Counted from the first letter of the stretch, positions 9,363 through 18,767 are shown. The stretch is DNA of 55,747 nt from an uncultured Ilumatobacter sp. (GCA_905480335.1 CAJQPY010000039.1:1-55747); one strand, 5' to 3'. Translations and numbers: made by a program. The notes: a model not told the origin generated them from the letters alone.

Positions 9363-9394
9363 GAGGGGGAACAGCGTATTCGCTGTTCCCCCTC
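9363..9394 (-). other. Perfect 14-bp stem-loop between binding protein and permease genes
   Basis: The arms at 9363-9376 and 9381-9394 pair perfectly around a TATT loop. No run of T follows on the minus strand, so it is a poor intrinsic terminator. Its place just after the binding-protein stop and before the permeases fits a stem-loop that protects the upstream transcript or partly terminates it, so that more binding protein than permease is made. That role is inferred from known transporter operons. Confidence 0.75.
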
Positions 9395-9440
9395 CAGTAG
9401 TGGCTCGAAAATCTGACCGGTCAGGCGGCCAGGTGCCTGA

Positions 9441-11204
9441 TCAGGACTTCGTTGCCTTCTGGAAAAGCAGATGACCAAGCGCAGTCGTTTGCACATCCTT
9501 CACCGACGTGCTGTGGCCCGACAGGTAGTTGAAGAACGTGTGGTACACCGCAGGCATGTCTTCGTGAAGAAGACGTTGGATCTGACCAACTGCGGTCTTC
9601 TGACCGTCGACGTCAACTGCCGCTTGGTAATCCTTGAACAAGCTGTCGAACTCAGCCGAATTGTAGTTAGAGGAGTTCCAGTCTCCGTCGGTCGCGAGTG
9701 CACGACCGAAATAGATGTCAGGAGTTGGCCGGTGACCGTAGTCAACAATCCCGATATCAGCCGAAGCCCCACAAGGAATCCCGGGACCTGCCGACTCCGG
9801 ATCCGTGCCATAACTCGCACCCGGGCACCAGTACTCGCCGTAGAAGTCCGAGTTCGGTGTAACCGAGACCTTCAGGTCAATGCCGATTTCAGCCAAGTTT
9901 GCTTGCACGATGGCTGCTATCTGGGGAACCTCGCCGATATCACCAACCTGCAGGGTGGACTCAATTCCGTCAGGGTAGCCCGCGTCAGACAACAGCTGGC
10001 GGGCCTTCTCCTGGTCAACTGTCCGCTGCTCTTGCGTGGCATCAAAGTACGGAAGGGTCGGGTACACGGGATGGTCATTGGCAATGAGAGCCTGGCCTTC
10101 GTAAATCGTGTCAACGATTTGCTGGCGATCGATTGCGAACCCGACGGCCTGGCGAACCCTCGGATCGGTGAATGGACCGCCCGAAGGCAGCTGCGTGTTG
10201 AACCACAACTGGCGGTGGTTCGCAGACGGTGGGGTGAGCACTGTGATGTTCTCATCCGTGAGCAGGTTTGCTCCGTCATTGACCGAAAAGTCTTGGATGA
10301 CGTCAATTTCGCCGGCAGCCATTGCGGCCACCTTTGTTCCACCGTCGTCGAAGCCCTGAAGCACGACACTGTCGAGGTTGACATTTCCACCCCACCAGTT
10401 GGGGTTCGGGACGAATTTAGCTCGGAACGAAGATGGATCGAAGTCCTCGAGCATCCATGCTCCAGTCCCGGTCTTCCGCTCGTTGAGCACGGTGCCACTT
10501 GTGTAATCAGCCGGAGTGACCAGTGACTGTGGGTTGAACAGCGACAGCAGGACCGGAAGGTTTCCATTCGGCGACAACAGGTCGATCTGAAGCGTTGTGT
10601 CATCAACTGCTACAGCGCCACCAGGGCCAACGACTCCGTCGAGGCCTGCACCTACTTCGACCATACGCTCGATCGTGGCAACGGCGTCGGCGGCGGTCAA
10701 CTGGCCCTCGCCGCCCATCCACTCGACCCCGTCGCGAAGCTTAAAGGTCCACTGGCTACCGTCGTCGTTCGGGCTCCACTCAGTGGCAAGACCGGTTGCT
10801 GCGATGTTTCCATCGTCGCCGAGACCAACGAGGTACTCAAAGCTCTGTGAGAGCACCGAATACGTGCCCAGGTCAAGCATATTTAGCGGGTCAAGCCCTG
10901 AGTTTGCGTCACCAGTTTGGATACCAGCAATTATTTCGCCGCCAGATCCACCAGACGGGGCATCCGTCGTGGCAGCAGTATCTACCGGAGCATCGCCCGT
11001 GCTTGCGGGCTCGCTGCCGCTGTCATCATCGCTGCCACAGGCGGCGATGATGGCGCCCATAAATGGCACCGACAGGCCGACAATCGTTCCGCGCTTAACA
11101 AAGTTTCGGCGGTTAATCTTTCCGGTGGCAAAAGCTTCGACGAGGTCGGCTTCCACCGGCCCCTTTGCGCGTCGCGCCGCATCGATTCGCTTCCAGTCCA
11201 TCAA
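9441..11204 (-). CDS. ABC transporter substrate-binding protein, family 5 (peptide/nickel type), Tat-exported lipoprotein
   Basis: 587 residues. The N-terminus carries a twin-arginine motif (NRRNFVKRG, Arg32-Arg33) and a lipobox ending at Cys56 (IIAACGSDDD), so it is likely exported folded and lipidated. A Ser/Thr/Ala linker leads to the SBP_bac_5 fold, with signatures such as ATEWSPNDDGSQWTFKLRDG and AVGFAIDRQQIVDTIYEG. A good ribosome site (GAGGGGG) precedes the ATG. It heads the importer unit 9315-5355. The ligand is probably an oligopeptide but is not proven by sequence. Confidence 0.92.
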   Translation of the reverse strand: MMDWKRIDAARRAKGPVEADLVEAFATGKINRRNFVKRGTIVGLSVPFMGAIIAACGSDDDSGSEPASTGDAPVDTAATTDAPSGGSGGEIIAGIQTGDANSGLDPLNMLDLGTYSVLSQSFEYLVGLGDDGNIAATGLATEWSPNDDGSQWTFKLRDGVEWMGGEGQLTAADAVATIERMVEVGAGLDGVVGPGGAVAVDDTTLQIDLLSPNGNLPVLLSLFNPQSLVTPADYTSGTVLNERKTGTGAWMLEDFDPSSFRAKFVPNPNWWGGNVNLDSVVLQGFDDGGTKVAAMAAGEIDVIQDFSVNDGANLLTDENITVLTPPSANHRQLWFNTQLPSGGPFTDPRVRQAVGFAIDRQQIVDTIYEGQALIANDHPVYPTLPYFDATQEQRTVDQEKARQLLSDAGYPDGIESTLQVGDIGEVPQIAAIVQANLAEIGIDLKVSVTPNSDFYGEYWCPGASYGTDPESAGPGIPCGASADIGIVDYGHRPTPDIYFGRALATDGDWNSSNYNSAEFDSLFKDYQAAVDVDGQKTAVGQIQRLLHEDMPAVYHTFFNYLSGHSTSVKDVQTTALGHLLFQKATKS

Positions 11205-11337
11205 ATTCCCCCTCTGGGATCAAAATTATCGCCATGGGTCGAAGTCCCGTGGCACCTCTGACCATAACCCCCTCCCGGGAACGACACAAACCTTTAGGAC
11301 TGCTACCTCGTCTTTAAAGGTGTTACTGCATCAATTG

Positions 11338-11399
11338 CGCTGAGCGGGACGGGGCAGATCCCGTACCTACCGACACCGCAAGTGCTGCTCCGCTCAGCG
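11338..11399 (-). other. Nested inverted repeats after the TetR gene
   Basis: A 10-bp inverted repeat (11338-11347 with 11390-11399) encloses a smaller ACGGG/CCCGT hairpin (11349-11353 with 11360-11364). It sits directly after the tetR-like stop and ahead of the binding-protein promoter region. It could end transcription of the regulator gene, but there is no T-run. Confidence 0.35.
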
Positions 11400-11403
11400 G
11401 CCA

Positions 11404-12036
11404 TCACCGCAAAATGCCCGAGCAAGCGAGCGCTCGGCTCCGGAACGGTTCTACGAGAACTGCCGCCAGGGCCAGCTCCAGGCCAAGCGTCGACGACGAT
11501 CGATAGACACCCCAATCGATACTCGCCTGCGCCCACTTCTCGACTCGGTTCATACGCATCGTGAATACGTGCCGCGCAAGCGCTCCAACGTCACAATCGA
11601 CGGCGAAGAGGCCGTTAGCGGCTGCCTTAGCAAAATCTGCCTCAAGATAGGCCACGACACGATCGCCGACCGCTCCCATTCCATGCGGGCCCGTTCCTGG
11701 CTTGAGCGAAGCGAAGATTGGCCGCCACACTTCCGGCTCGGCTGCAAAGTTTTCGTCAAGCGCGTTGAAAAGCGCTCGGGTGGTGTCGACGGGTCCGGCA
11801 TCTGGTTGCGCGTCCAACTCAATCTCAAGCTGGTCCAGGCCCGCACTCACAAAAGCGACGAGCACCCCACTGCGGTCACCGAACTGATTGTAGAGCGTCG
11901 CAACCGCAACACCGGCGCGCTCGGCGAGCTTGCGCATCGTAAGCCCCTCGACTCCGGCTTCCGCAATCAGTGCGCCAGTTGCATCGAGCACATCACGTCG
12001 CGTGCGTTCCTGTCGTCGCTCCCAGCCGTCGCTCAT
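11404..12036 (-). CDS. TetR/AcrR family transcriptional regulator
   Basis: 210 residues. The N-terminal helix-turn-helix is clear: RRDVLDATGALIAEAGVEGL then TMRKLAERAGVAVATLYNQF at about residues 33-52. The C-terminal ligand domain is family-variable. It lies 200 bp upstream of the peptide importer on the same strand and is the natural candidate for its repressor. In the gap an imperfect inverted repeat, AACCTTTA near 11290 with TAAAGGTGTT near 11314, could be an operator. The effector is unknown. Confidence 0.92.
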   Translation of the reverse strand: MSDGWERRQERTRRDVLDATGALIAEAGVEGLTMRKLAERAGVAVATLYNQFGDRSGVLVAFVSAGLDQLEIELDAQPDAGPVDTTRALFNALDENFAAEPEVWRPIFASLKPGTGPHGMGAVGDRVVAYLEADFAKAAANGLFAVDCDVGALARHVFTMRMNRVEKWAQASIDWGVYRSSSTLGLELALAAVLVEPFRSRALACSGILR

Positions 12037-12218
12037 GATGGAGCGAGCATAGGAGTTCCCCGGCTTTCAATTTCACTTCACGAGTTCGAGGCTCATTGTT
12101 CCACCCAGTCGGGAACATCAGCGCAGCAATCGAACTCCCGATGTCAGCTCAGCTACTACCGGACCAGCCGACCTGATCGCACGATAAACAACGCGAACGC
12201 CGACGAGGAGTGGGCGAA

Positions 12219-13514
12219 TCAGGGTTCGCCGAGGAGATCGTCGCGGCAGGCGGGTGGCGCAGTGACCGGATTGCAGCGGGCAATCACACCGCCGGGCAGC
12301 GCAACAACGTATGGGCTGTCGAAGAAGGACGACGGCTCGTAGTAGTCAGTGCTCAGGAAGTGAGCGCCGCTCAGCAGCGCGGCGTCTCGCCGCGAAGTGT
12401 CGCCTGAACGGGCGTCGACGGTAGGCGAATCCGTCCGCGTCCGAATCAGGTATCCAGCCGCTGCTGCCTCGTCCAGACCAGGATCGAATGGGTCGTCGAA
12501 GCGCACGAATGCAGCATCGGGGGCGCCGGGCGTCGAGCTGGTGAACATCGGACGCCCCTCAAGAACCGGGGTTTCGGTGGTGTAGAGATCACGCTGGCCA
12601 CCGGTGTCGTTAAGCGCAACGATCACTCTGCCGCGGAGGGTTTCAATGGTGGGCCACCCGCTGTCGCCAATCGCCGCAGCCAACGTCAAAGCACCATCGC
12701 GCAGTTCGTCGGGCTCGAACAAACGGCCGAGACCGAATGCCGACCGAACTTCGATATCAAGCGCTGCAAGCACCTCACCTGTGGTCTCGACCGGCTGAGC
12801 CCACGGGAGATCGATCGTCAACTCGAGGCCTTCTTCGGCTGCAGCTTCGGGAACCGAGAGATCCTTCAGCTCGATGAGGATCATGATCGGGAGGTGTTCC
12901 GGGTGTTCTCTCGACCATGTATCGATCTCGCTGAGGCACGCCACCAGCGTTGGGCACGTCGTCTCGTAGTCGAAATCCTGGGTGTGTAATACCTTGAATC
13001 CGGGAGCGTCCAGAGCTGCGTCAGCCGATTCCGGAGCAAGTCCGACGACGACGTTCGCAGCACGACTCGAGTAGAGCCCGCCGGTCGGATCAGCGAAGAC
13101 GTCGAGTTCGAACTGGCGGATGCCGAAATCTGCCAACTGTTCGGTGAGCGTCCGATGGGAATACTCGATGTCTCGCGCCAGATCCGCCGAGACCGCTTCG
13201 ATCCCGGCGAACAACGTCGGTTCAGGAACGAGGTGAAAGCTGTTATGCGATCCGAGCATCTGGACTTGGTTGAGGCGCAGTTCCAGCGGCGCCGGCATCG
13301 TCGTAGTATTTGCAGTAGTGGACGTCGTCGTACTGATCGTCGTTGCATCGCTCATCATCGTCGTCGTGGTGCTGCCAGTAGACGGAATAGCCGGCCCCGT
13401 AGAGTCGATCGGCAACAGGTCGGCAGCACCGCTGTCGGCGTCAACACATCCGGTGACAGTGAATGCACCCACCGACAGCAGCACTGCCGCCCAGCGCCAC
13501 TCGACCACCGTCAT
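12219..13514 (-). CDS. Ca2+-dependent phosphoinositide-specific phospholipase C-like lipoprotein
   Basis: 431 residues. The signal peptide has lipobox TVTGC (Cys23), followed by a long Ser/Thr-rich linker (about 40-75). The catalytic barrel starts at LNQVQMLGSHNSFH, where His90 is the expected first catalytic His. DIEYSHRTLTEQL, IRQFELDVFADPTGG, FKVLHTQDFDYETTC and LPIMILIELKD continue the PI-PLC pattern of the secreted bacterial Ca-dependent group. It should act outside the membrane on inositol phospholipids or a related phosphodiester. Its start overlaps the stop of the fatty acyl-AMP ligase by 4 bp, so the two are co-transcribed. Confidence 0.8.
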   Translation of the reverse strand: MTVVEWRWAAVLLSVGAFTVTGCVDADSGAADLLPIDSTGPAIPSTGSTTTTMMSDATTISTTTSTTANTTTMPAPLELRLNQVQMLGSHNSFHLVPEPTLFAGIEAVSADLARDIEYSHRTLTEQLADFGIRQFELDVFADPTGGLYSSRAANVVVGLAPESADAALDAPGFKVLHTQDFDYETTCPTLVACLSEIDTWSREHPEHLPIMILIELKDLSVPEAAAEEGLELTIDLPWAQPVETTGEVLAALDIEVRSAFGLGRLFEPDELRDGALTLAAAIGDSGWPTIETLRGRVIVALNDTGGQRDLYTTETPVLEGRPMFTSSTPGAPDAAFVRFDDPFDPGLDEAAAAGYLIRTRTDSPTVDARSGDTSRRDAALLSGAHFLSTDYYEPSSFFDSPYVVALPGGVIARCNPVTAPPACRDDLLGEP

Positions 13515-15235
13515 CCGACGAACTGCAATTCCTCATTGAGGTATTCTTCGCGACACTTTGCGCGCTGCAGCTTGCCGCTACTCGTCTTCGGAAGCGTGCC
13601 GGGCTGCACGAGCATGACGTCTCTCGGCGGAAGCCCGCACACTTCAAGTGTGCGCTCATGGATGTGTGCTCGCACGTCATCTAAACCACCCGAGGTACCG
13701 GTCAGCCGCACCTCGGCCACGACAACGACCGACTCCTTACCTTTATACCCCTCAACACCGAGCGCGATGACGTTGCCGGCACGGACGCCGTCGAGAGGGC
13801 CAACCGCACGTTCAATGTCCTCGGGGAACACGTTGCGGCCGCCGACGATGATGACGTCCTTAATCCGGCCACACATCACCAGTTCGCCGTCGAGCAGGTA
13901 GGCCAGGTCACCAGTGCACAACCACCCGTCATCGAACAGAGCGGCCGTCGCATCGGGGCGTTTGTAATACCCCGGGGTGACCGACGTGCCACGAAGCAGG
14001 AGTTCGCCGACATGACGTTCGGGAACCATTTCGTGGGTGTGAGGGTCGACGACCTTCATCTCGAGACCCGGGACGGCCTTGCCGAGCAGCGGCAGTCGTC
14101 GTGCACGCAGGGCGAAGTCGTCCGGCTCCTCGATTTCGATTGGCTTGGCAACTCGCTGGGTCTCCAGCACCTGACGGTCGACTGTGTCGGTCACGAGCCC
14201 ACGGCCGCGAACGGGAAACGCACCTGCGATCGCAACCTCGGCCATTCCGAAGGCAGGAAACACACCCCCAGCGGTGAATCCGAACCGTTCGGCCTCCGCA
14301 ACGAATGCATCAACGGCTTTCGGGTCGACGGGCTCCGCACCGGAGAGGGCAAGCGTTAGCGACGACAGATCGAGATCAGATTTACGCTTAAGCGCACGGG
14401 TTGCGAGCACCCATGAGAAATTCGGACCCGCCGTTGCCGTCCCGCTGTATTGGGAAATCCACTCCATCCAGTTGCCAGGATGCGCTAGAAAGTCCTGCGG
14501 CGCTGCTTGGACGAGATCGACGCCCTTAGTCATCGGCAGTGCAAGGAAGCCGACGAGGCCCATGTCGTGATACAGCGGTAGCCAGGAGACCATCACCTCG
14601 CCGGGCCCGAGGACAGCTGCCTCGCACGCCGCGTCGAGGTTGGCCGATAAGACCCGATCGGGAATCATCACTCCCTTGGGTTCACTCGTGGATCCACTCG
14701 TGTACTGAAGGATCACTAGACGATCAGGATCGTGCGGCGGCAGCTCGAGAGCGTCGCCACTCGGGACGTTTGGCGAGCCGGGCATCACCGACTCCATCGA
14801 CTCGATCGGCGGGTCGCCCTCAACTGCGGTGTAGAAGTCGGCCAGCTGGTCATCGATCAGCACGAGCTTTGCATCGCCGTGGCGGATCCGAGCACGAGTC
14901 GAGTCGATAAACACGTCGAGCGACCCCATCCGCATCGGGAGCGGAAGCACCATCGAGGCGATCCCCGCCATCCAACAGCCGCGGACGATCGTGATCAGCT
15001 CGCGACTAGTCGGGCCGAGTACCGCAACGTGATCACCGGGCACCAGCCCCTTGGCCTGGAATGCAGCGGCAACAGCGCGGGACTCGTCGTGTATCTGGCC
15101 CCAACCGACGTACACGGGCTCACCGCCCGGCATCACCGAGTGACCAACGAACCGAACGCCAGCGCTCGAGTCGGCAGCGGATTCGAGTCGTGCGATCGTC
15201 GAGTCCCACATCGCCTTCGACATTAGCCGTGACAC
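13511..15235 (-). CDS. Fatty acyl-AMP ligase (FAAL/FadD family)
   Basis: 574 residues. The adenylate-forming core is intact: P-loop YTSGSTSEPKG at 178-188, SWLPLYHDMGLVGFL (the 'HDMGL' form typical of FAAL and FadD32-like enzymes), FGMAEVAIAG, the hinge region LCTGDLAYLLDGELVMCGRIKDVIIVGGRNVFPEDIE, and a C-terminal Lys in PKTSSGKLQRAK. The family activates fatty acids as acyl-AMP, usually for transfer to a polyketide synthase, an acyl carrier protein or an acyltransferase. No carrier or synthase gene is adjacent; its partner here is the overlapping phospholipase. Confidence 0.88.
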   Translation of the reverse strand: MSRLMSKAMWDSTIARLESAADSSAGVRFVGHSVMPGGEPVYVGWGQIHDESRAVAAAFQAKGLVPGDHVAVLGPTSRELITIVRGCWMAGIASMVLPLPMRMGSLDVFIDSTRARIRHGDAKLVLIDDQLADFYTAVEGDPPIESMESVMPGSPNVPSGDALELPPHDPDRLVILQYTSGSTSEPKGVMIPDRVLSANLDAACEAAVLGPGEVMVSWLPLYHDMGLVGFLALPMTKGVDLVQAAPQDFLAHPGNWMEWISQYSGTATAGPNFSWVLATRALKRKSDLDLSSLTLALSGAEPVDPKAVDAFVAEAERFGFTAGGVFPAFGMAEVAIAGAFPVRGRGLVTDTVDRQVLETQRVAKPIEIEEPDDFALRARRLPLLGKAVPGLEMKVVDPHTHEMVPERHVGELLLRGTSVTPGYYKRPDATAALFDDGWLCTGDLAYLLDGELVMCGRIKDVIIVGGRNVFPEDIERAVGPLDGVRAGNVIALGVEGYKGKESVVVVAEVRLTGTSGGLDDVRAHIHERTLEVCGLPPRDVMLVQPGTLPKTSSGKLQRAKCREEYLNEELQFVG

Positions 15236-15267
15236 CTAACCCCTCTCAGGTACGGGGCGGATCGTGG

Positions 15268-15588
15268 TCACTGGCTGCCGTCGAGTCGGTCCGGAAGGTG
15301 GTGCGTCCGCCCGCCCCGCACCTTCACCTCAGGTGGGTCGCAAGCCCAACAGCCGTACTCGACATGGATTCCCTGGACCGACATCTGGGTTCCACGCGAC
15401 TTTTCCAGAATTACCAGCGGTGCGTGGTAGAGGTCGTCGCCTCCACACTTCGAACAGGTCGGGCGCGGATCCCGCTCCCAGGCGATTGTGCACGCATCGC
15501 AGGTCAATCCGATTCGCCCATCGTCGAGCGGTCGGCCGCTCACCGACTCGTCCGATTCGCACCGAGGGCAAACAATCTCCAGTGGCAC
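15268..15588 (-). CDS. Small double zinc-ribbon protein (four CxxC)
   Basis: 106 residues from a GTG. Four CxxC pairs (CPRC, CDAC, CSKC, CWAC) can make two zinc ribbons. The open frame extends upstream to 15684, but that part would lie inside the divergent P450 gene, and the GTG directly precedes the first ribbon (VPLEIVCPRC). The remainder has no recognised catalytic motif. It sits upstream of the acyl-AMP ligase on the same strand, 32 bp away, and probably belongs to that unit. The function is unknown; the fold suggests a nucleic-acid- or protein-binding adaptor. Confidence 0.65.
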   Translation of the reverse strand: MPLEIVCPRCESDESVSGRPLDDGRIGLTCDACTIAWERDPRPTCSKCGGDDLYHAPLVILEKSRGTQMSVQGIHVEYGCWACDPPEVKVRGGRTHHLPDRLDGSQ

Positions 15589-15620
15589 GCGACCCACACT
15601 ACGGCTGCCACGATGATGTA

Positions 15621-16889
15621 ATGGCTGAATACCGCACCGTCGCCGACGCATACCTCGGATCAAACGACTTCTGGTTGAAGCCACTTGACGCTCGCAACGA
15701 CGCCTTTGCCGCCATGCGCCACGAAACTAAACATGGCGACGGCATGTGCTTCCACGAGGAGCTTTCGGTGATCGAGGGCGGAATCCGAGGACCGGGATTC
15801 TGGTCGGCGGTGACGTACGACGACATAAAGGAGGTCAATCGCAAAGCGGATCTGTTCTCCTCTGCGGCCGGCATCACCCTTGGCGAACAGCCGCCCGAGA
15901 CGCTTGAGTTCTTTGGGTCGATGATCGTCATGGACAATCCGCGCCACGCCAAATTCCGGATGCTGGTGCAGAAGGGCTTCACCCCAAAAATGGTCGCTGC
16001 GATCGAGGAGTCAGTCAAGGTTCGAGCCAAACGGTTGGTCACTGCAGCGAAGGACAAGAAGGCCGCAGGCGAGTCGATCGATTTCGTCGAGTCGTTCGCC
16101 GCTCCCCTGCCCCTGCAAATCATCTGCGACATGTTGGGAGTACCCGAAGACGATGAGCAGCAGATCTTCGACTGGACGAACACCATCCTCGGCGCAGGCG
16201 ACCCTGAATTCGCCATGGATCTCGATGGCCTGATCATGGGTGCAGCTGGCATGTTCGACTACGCCCAGGCTCTCGGCGAGAGCCGCCTGTTAGACCCCAC
16301 CGACGATATTGCATCGACCCTGATGCATGCAGAAGTCGACGGCGAGCGGCTGACTGCGGCCGAGTTCGGATCCTTCTTCATCCTGCTCGCTGTGGCCGGA
16401 AACGAGACCACCCGCAACGCCATTTCATGGGGCATGCATCAACTCACCCAGCATCCCGATCAGCGCGAGCTGCTCCGCGCCAACTTTGACGACATGGCCC
16501 TTCCCGCTGCCGACGAGATCGTCCGATGGGCGTCACCCGTCATCCACATGCGACGAACGGCCAACGAAGACGTCCAGATCGGCAGAGCAAAGATTGCAGC
16601 CGGCGAGAAAGTTGTGATGTGGTACTGGTCCGGAAACCGTGACGAAGACCACTTCCCCGACGGGCACCGCTTCGACATCACTCGTTCGAACACCAAGGAC
16701 ATGGAGGGCTACGGAGCCGGTGGTCCACACTTCTGTCTTGGGGCAAATCTTGCTCGTCGCGAGATCCAGGTGATCTACGACGAGATCTTTCGCGAGTTGC
16801 CCGACCTCGAGATCACGGGCGAGCCCGACCGCCTCGTCTCTGGGTTCATCAACGGCATCAAGCGAATGCCCTGCGACTTCAGTGTGTGA
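15621..16889 (+). CDS. Cytochrome P450 (CYP124/125/142-like)
   Basis: 422 residues. It has the I-helix AGNETTR (259-265), the ExxR pair EIVR (299-302), and the heme loop YGAGGPHFCLGANLAR with Cys372 as thiolate ligand. The loop has one residue more than the common FGxGxHxC form, as in CYP125-type enzymes, and Tyr replaces the usual Phe at its start. This group hydroxylates sterol side chains or methyl-branched lipids. No ferredoxin or reductase gene lies next to it, so electrons must come from elsewhere. It starts 32 bp from the divergent zinc-ribbon gene. The long open frame upstream is a shadow. Confidence 0.9.
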   Translation: MAEYRTVADAYLGSNDFWLKPLDARNDAFAAMRHETKHGDGMCFHEELSVIEGGIRGPGFWSAVTYDDIKEVNRKADLFSSAAGITLGEQPPETLEFFGSMIVMDNPRHAKFRMLVQKGFTPKMVAAIEESVKVRAKRLVTAAKDKKAAGESIDFVESFAAPLPLQIICDMLGVPEDDEQQIFDWTNTILGAGDPEFAMDLDGLIMGAAGMFDYAQALGESRLLDPTDDIASTLMHAEVDGERLTAAEFGSFFILLAVAGNETTRNAISWGMHQLTQHPDQRELLRANFDDMALPAADEIVRWASPVIHMRRTANEDVQIGRAKIAAGEKVVMWYWSGNRDEDHFPDGHRFDITRSNTKDMEGYGAGGPHFCLGANLARREIQVIYDEIFRELPDLEITGEPDRLVSGFINGIKRMPCDFSV

Positions 16890-17570
16890 TCGCAAGCATG
16901 CCCGCACGGCATCGTTGAGGCGAGGCGTGCGTGGGTCGCCGGCGATTCCGAGCAACATCTGATTCATCACGTATCCATATCCGACACCGGAGTCAGGGTC
17001 GGCTTAGCCGAGCAAACCACCGGCACCGGCATGACCGAAGGCGTTCGTTCCAAGCAACGGAACGGTTTCGTTGTCGAGCAGAAACCCCATTCCAAAGCGG
17101 GTCTCGACAACGAGCGCTGCATCTGGACCAACGGCTGCCTGATCTGACGCGGCCTGCATCACTTCTGGCGACAACAACCGGACACCGTCGACACCACTCA
17201 CGGTTGCGTCATACATCTTCGCAAGGCTCGACGTATTTGTAATCCCATTCGCTGCGGGCATCTCGGTGGCGTGGACCTCCCGGGTGTTGAACGGATTTCG
17301 AGCTGCATTGTTCGCCAACAGTGATCCGTTCAAGGTGAGCGTTTTGACCCGACCGTGCCGGGCCCCATCAACAACAGTTGCGCCGGGGTGGACGGCGGCG
17401 GGGCCGGAGCAAGCGGGCTGACGCGAGACGATTCGGAGAGCCCACTGAGGGGGATGCCACCACCGGCCTAGGTGCCTGCCGGATGGGGCTACGGGGTTAC
17501 GAAAGATACGAAAGAAGTCTCCGAGAACGCACACGCGTCTACCACGGAGCGTTTCCGTGGGCCTGTGTGA
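16890..17570 (-). pseudogene. Beta-lactamase-family (class C/family VIII) esterase, decayed C-terminal part
   Basis: In three reading segments the minus strand matches the C-terminal half of EstB-like serine hydrolases. RRVCVLGDFFR lies near 17540. GLSESSRVSPLAPAPPPSTP is read in another frame around 17350-17460. After a frameshift near 17345 come LTLNGSLLANNAARNPFNTR and ATEMPAANGITNTSSLAKMY. FGHAGAGGLLG then meets an in-frame TAA (17004-17006), and the frame continues ADPDSGVGYGYVMNQMLLG towards 16900. The gene therefore carries at least one frameshift and one nonsense change, and it lacks its N-terminal half, which lies at 18950-19460 beyond an insertion. Confidence 0.8.
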
Positions 17571-17734
17571 CGGCGTCAGGTGGACTGATGTCACCAAACC
17601 GCAGGGCCGCCGTCCTCAGAACAACGATTTCTGTGCTCACAGCCCGCACAAAACGGTTGTCACGGGGTCAACGCACCAGACGTCTTGAGGCAGCCAGTGA
17701 CGGCCTCAGACCCGTGTGATTTGCGCAGCCACCA

Positions 17735-17785
17735 CGAGCACCAAATCCATAACCCGTATAGGTCAAGCTTTTCTTTTAAGACCCC
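17735..17785 (+). repeat. 51-bp direct repeat, copy 1
   Basis: Begins CGAGCACCAAA, has the invariant centre CCCGTATAGGT and ends TAAGACCCC. It matches copy 2 at 18768-18818 over 44 of 51 positions with no gap; six of the seven differences are transitions. It ends 69 bp before the methyltransferase start. Confidence 0.9.
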
Positions 17786-17854
17786 GCAAACCGCTTACGC
17801 ATCGGAATCTGCGTCTGGTGAGAACCTTTGTCTGGTCGGCTACCTTTGCCACCG

Positions 17855-18691
17855 ATGGGGATGCAACGGCTTCGCAAGTTTGGATCCCAGCGATCCCTTG
17901 AACAGATCTTCGAGGCCAACGAGGGCCGTTTGATCCACAAGTGGATGCATTACTTCGACATCTATGAGCGTCATTTCAAACCGTTTCGGTACCAATCGCC
18001 CCGGATTTTGGAAATCGGAGTGTCTCACGGCGGATCGCTCGACCTTTGGCAGGAATGGTTCGGCCCGGGCGCTCACATCACTGGTGTCGACATCGACCCC
18101 CGTGTTAAAGCTCTCGCAAAAAGAGACATAGAGATACGGGTCGGTGATCAGGGCGACCCAAACTTCTTAGGCAAATTGGCGGATAACGACGGCCCGTTCG
18201 ACATCGTAATCGACGACGGCAGCCATCGTCCGGCGCACCAACTCCTCACTCTTCAAAAACTATGGCCAGCGATGAACACCAACGGTGTGTACCTGGTTGA
18301 GGACCTTCACACGAACTATCGACAGGAGTACGACGGTGGACTTCGACGGTCGGACACATTCATCGAGTTCGTCAAACCGCTTATTGACGACCTGCACGCC
18401 TTCCACACACGCGCCGAAGACTTTGAACCGTCGATATGGACACGAACGCTTGGTGGGGTTCACCTTTATGACAGCGTGGTGGTTTTAGACCGGGCAGATC
18501 GCGAAGTGCCGCTTCACCGAAAAACTGGTCGCCCCACGTTCGACACCCTGTACGGAAGAGATATCAGCGACATACTGGATGAAGATCATCTTGCGTTGAT
18601 CCAGCAGATGAATCGGATGCACCGTCGTGCGATCCGGGCGCTGAAGTCCCCTGTCGAGTCCGGACGGAAACTCATTCAACGATTCCGTTAG
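17855..18691 (+). CDS. Class I SAM-dependent methyltransferase (macrocin/sugar O-methyltransferase-like)
   Basis: 278 residues from the ATG at 17855. Alternatives are the TTG at 17828 or the ATG at 17861, and none has a strong ribosome site. Motif I is ILEIGVSHGGSLDLWQEWF, followed by ITGVDIDP (acidic residue for the ribose of SAM), RVGDQGD, and FDIVIDDGSHRPAHQ, resembling the 'DDGSH' metal or acceptor site of MycE/TylE-like O-methyltransferases. Later VYLVEDLHTNY also fits that family. The target is probably a sugar or polyketide-type glycoside. It is the only intact gene in the insertion, runs opposite to the broken esterase, and is bracketed by the 51-bp repeats, which suggests recent acquisition. 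Confidence 0.82.
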   Translation: MGMQRLRKFGSQRSLEQIFEANEGRLIHKWMHYFDIYERHFKPFRYQSPRILEIGVSHGGSLDLWQEWFGPGAHITGVDIDPRVKALAKRDIEIRVGDQGDPNFLGKLADNDGPFDIVIDDGSHRPAHQLLTLQKLWPAMNTNGVYLVEDLHTNYRQEYDGGLRRSDTFIEFVKPLIDDLHAFHTRAEDFEPSIWTRTLGGVHLYDSVVVLDRADREVPLHRKTGRPTFDTLYGRDISDILDEDHLALIQQMNRMHRRAIRALKSPVESGRKLIQRFR

Positions 18692-18767
18692 ATATTCGCA
18701 ACCACCCGAATACAGCGCTGATTACAAAACCTTCCCGTCGCAAATGCACTTGTGACCACAACGGCCC

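Noticed and set aside
9471..10526. 351-codon plus-strand open frame
   Set aside because: Antisense to the peptide-binding protein gene; the residue pattern is not that of a folded protein family.
13155..13901. 248-codon plus-strand open frame
   Set aside because: Spans the junction of the phospholipase and acyl-AMP ligase genes in antisense; Arg-rich composition typical of shadow frames.
15589..15684. Longer N-terminus for the zinc-ribbon protein
   Set aside because: Would overlap the P450 coding region, is Arg-rich and lacks similarity to the ribbon domain; the GTG at 15588 is preferred.
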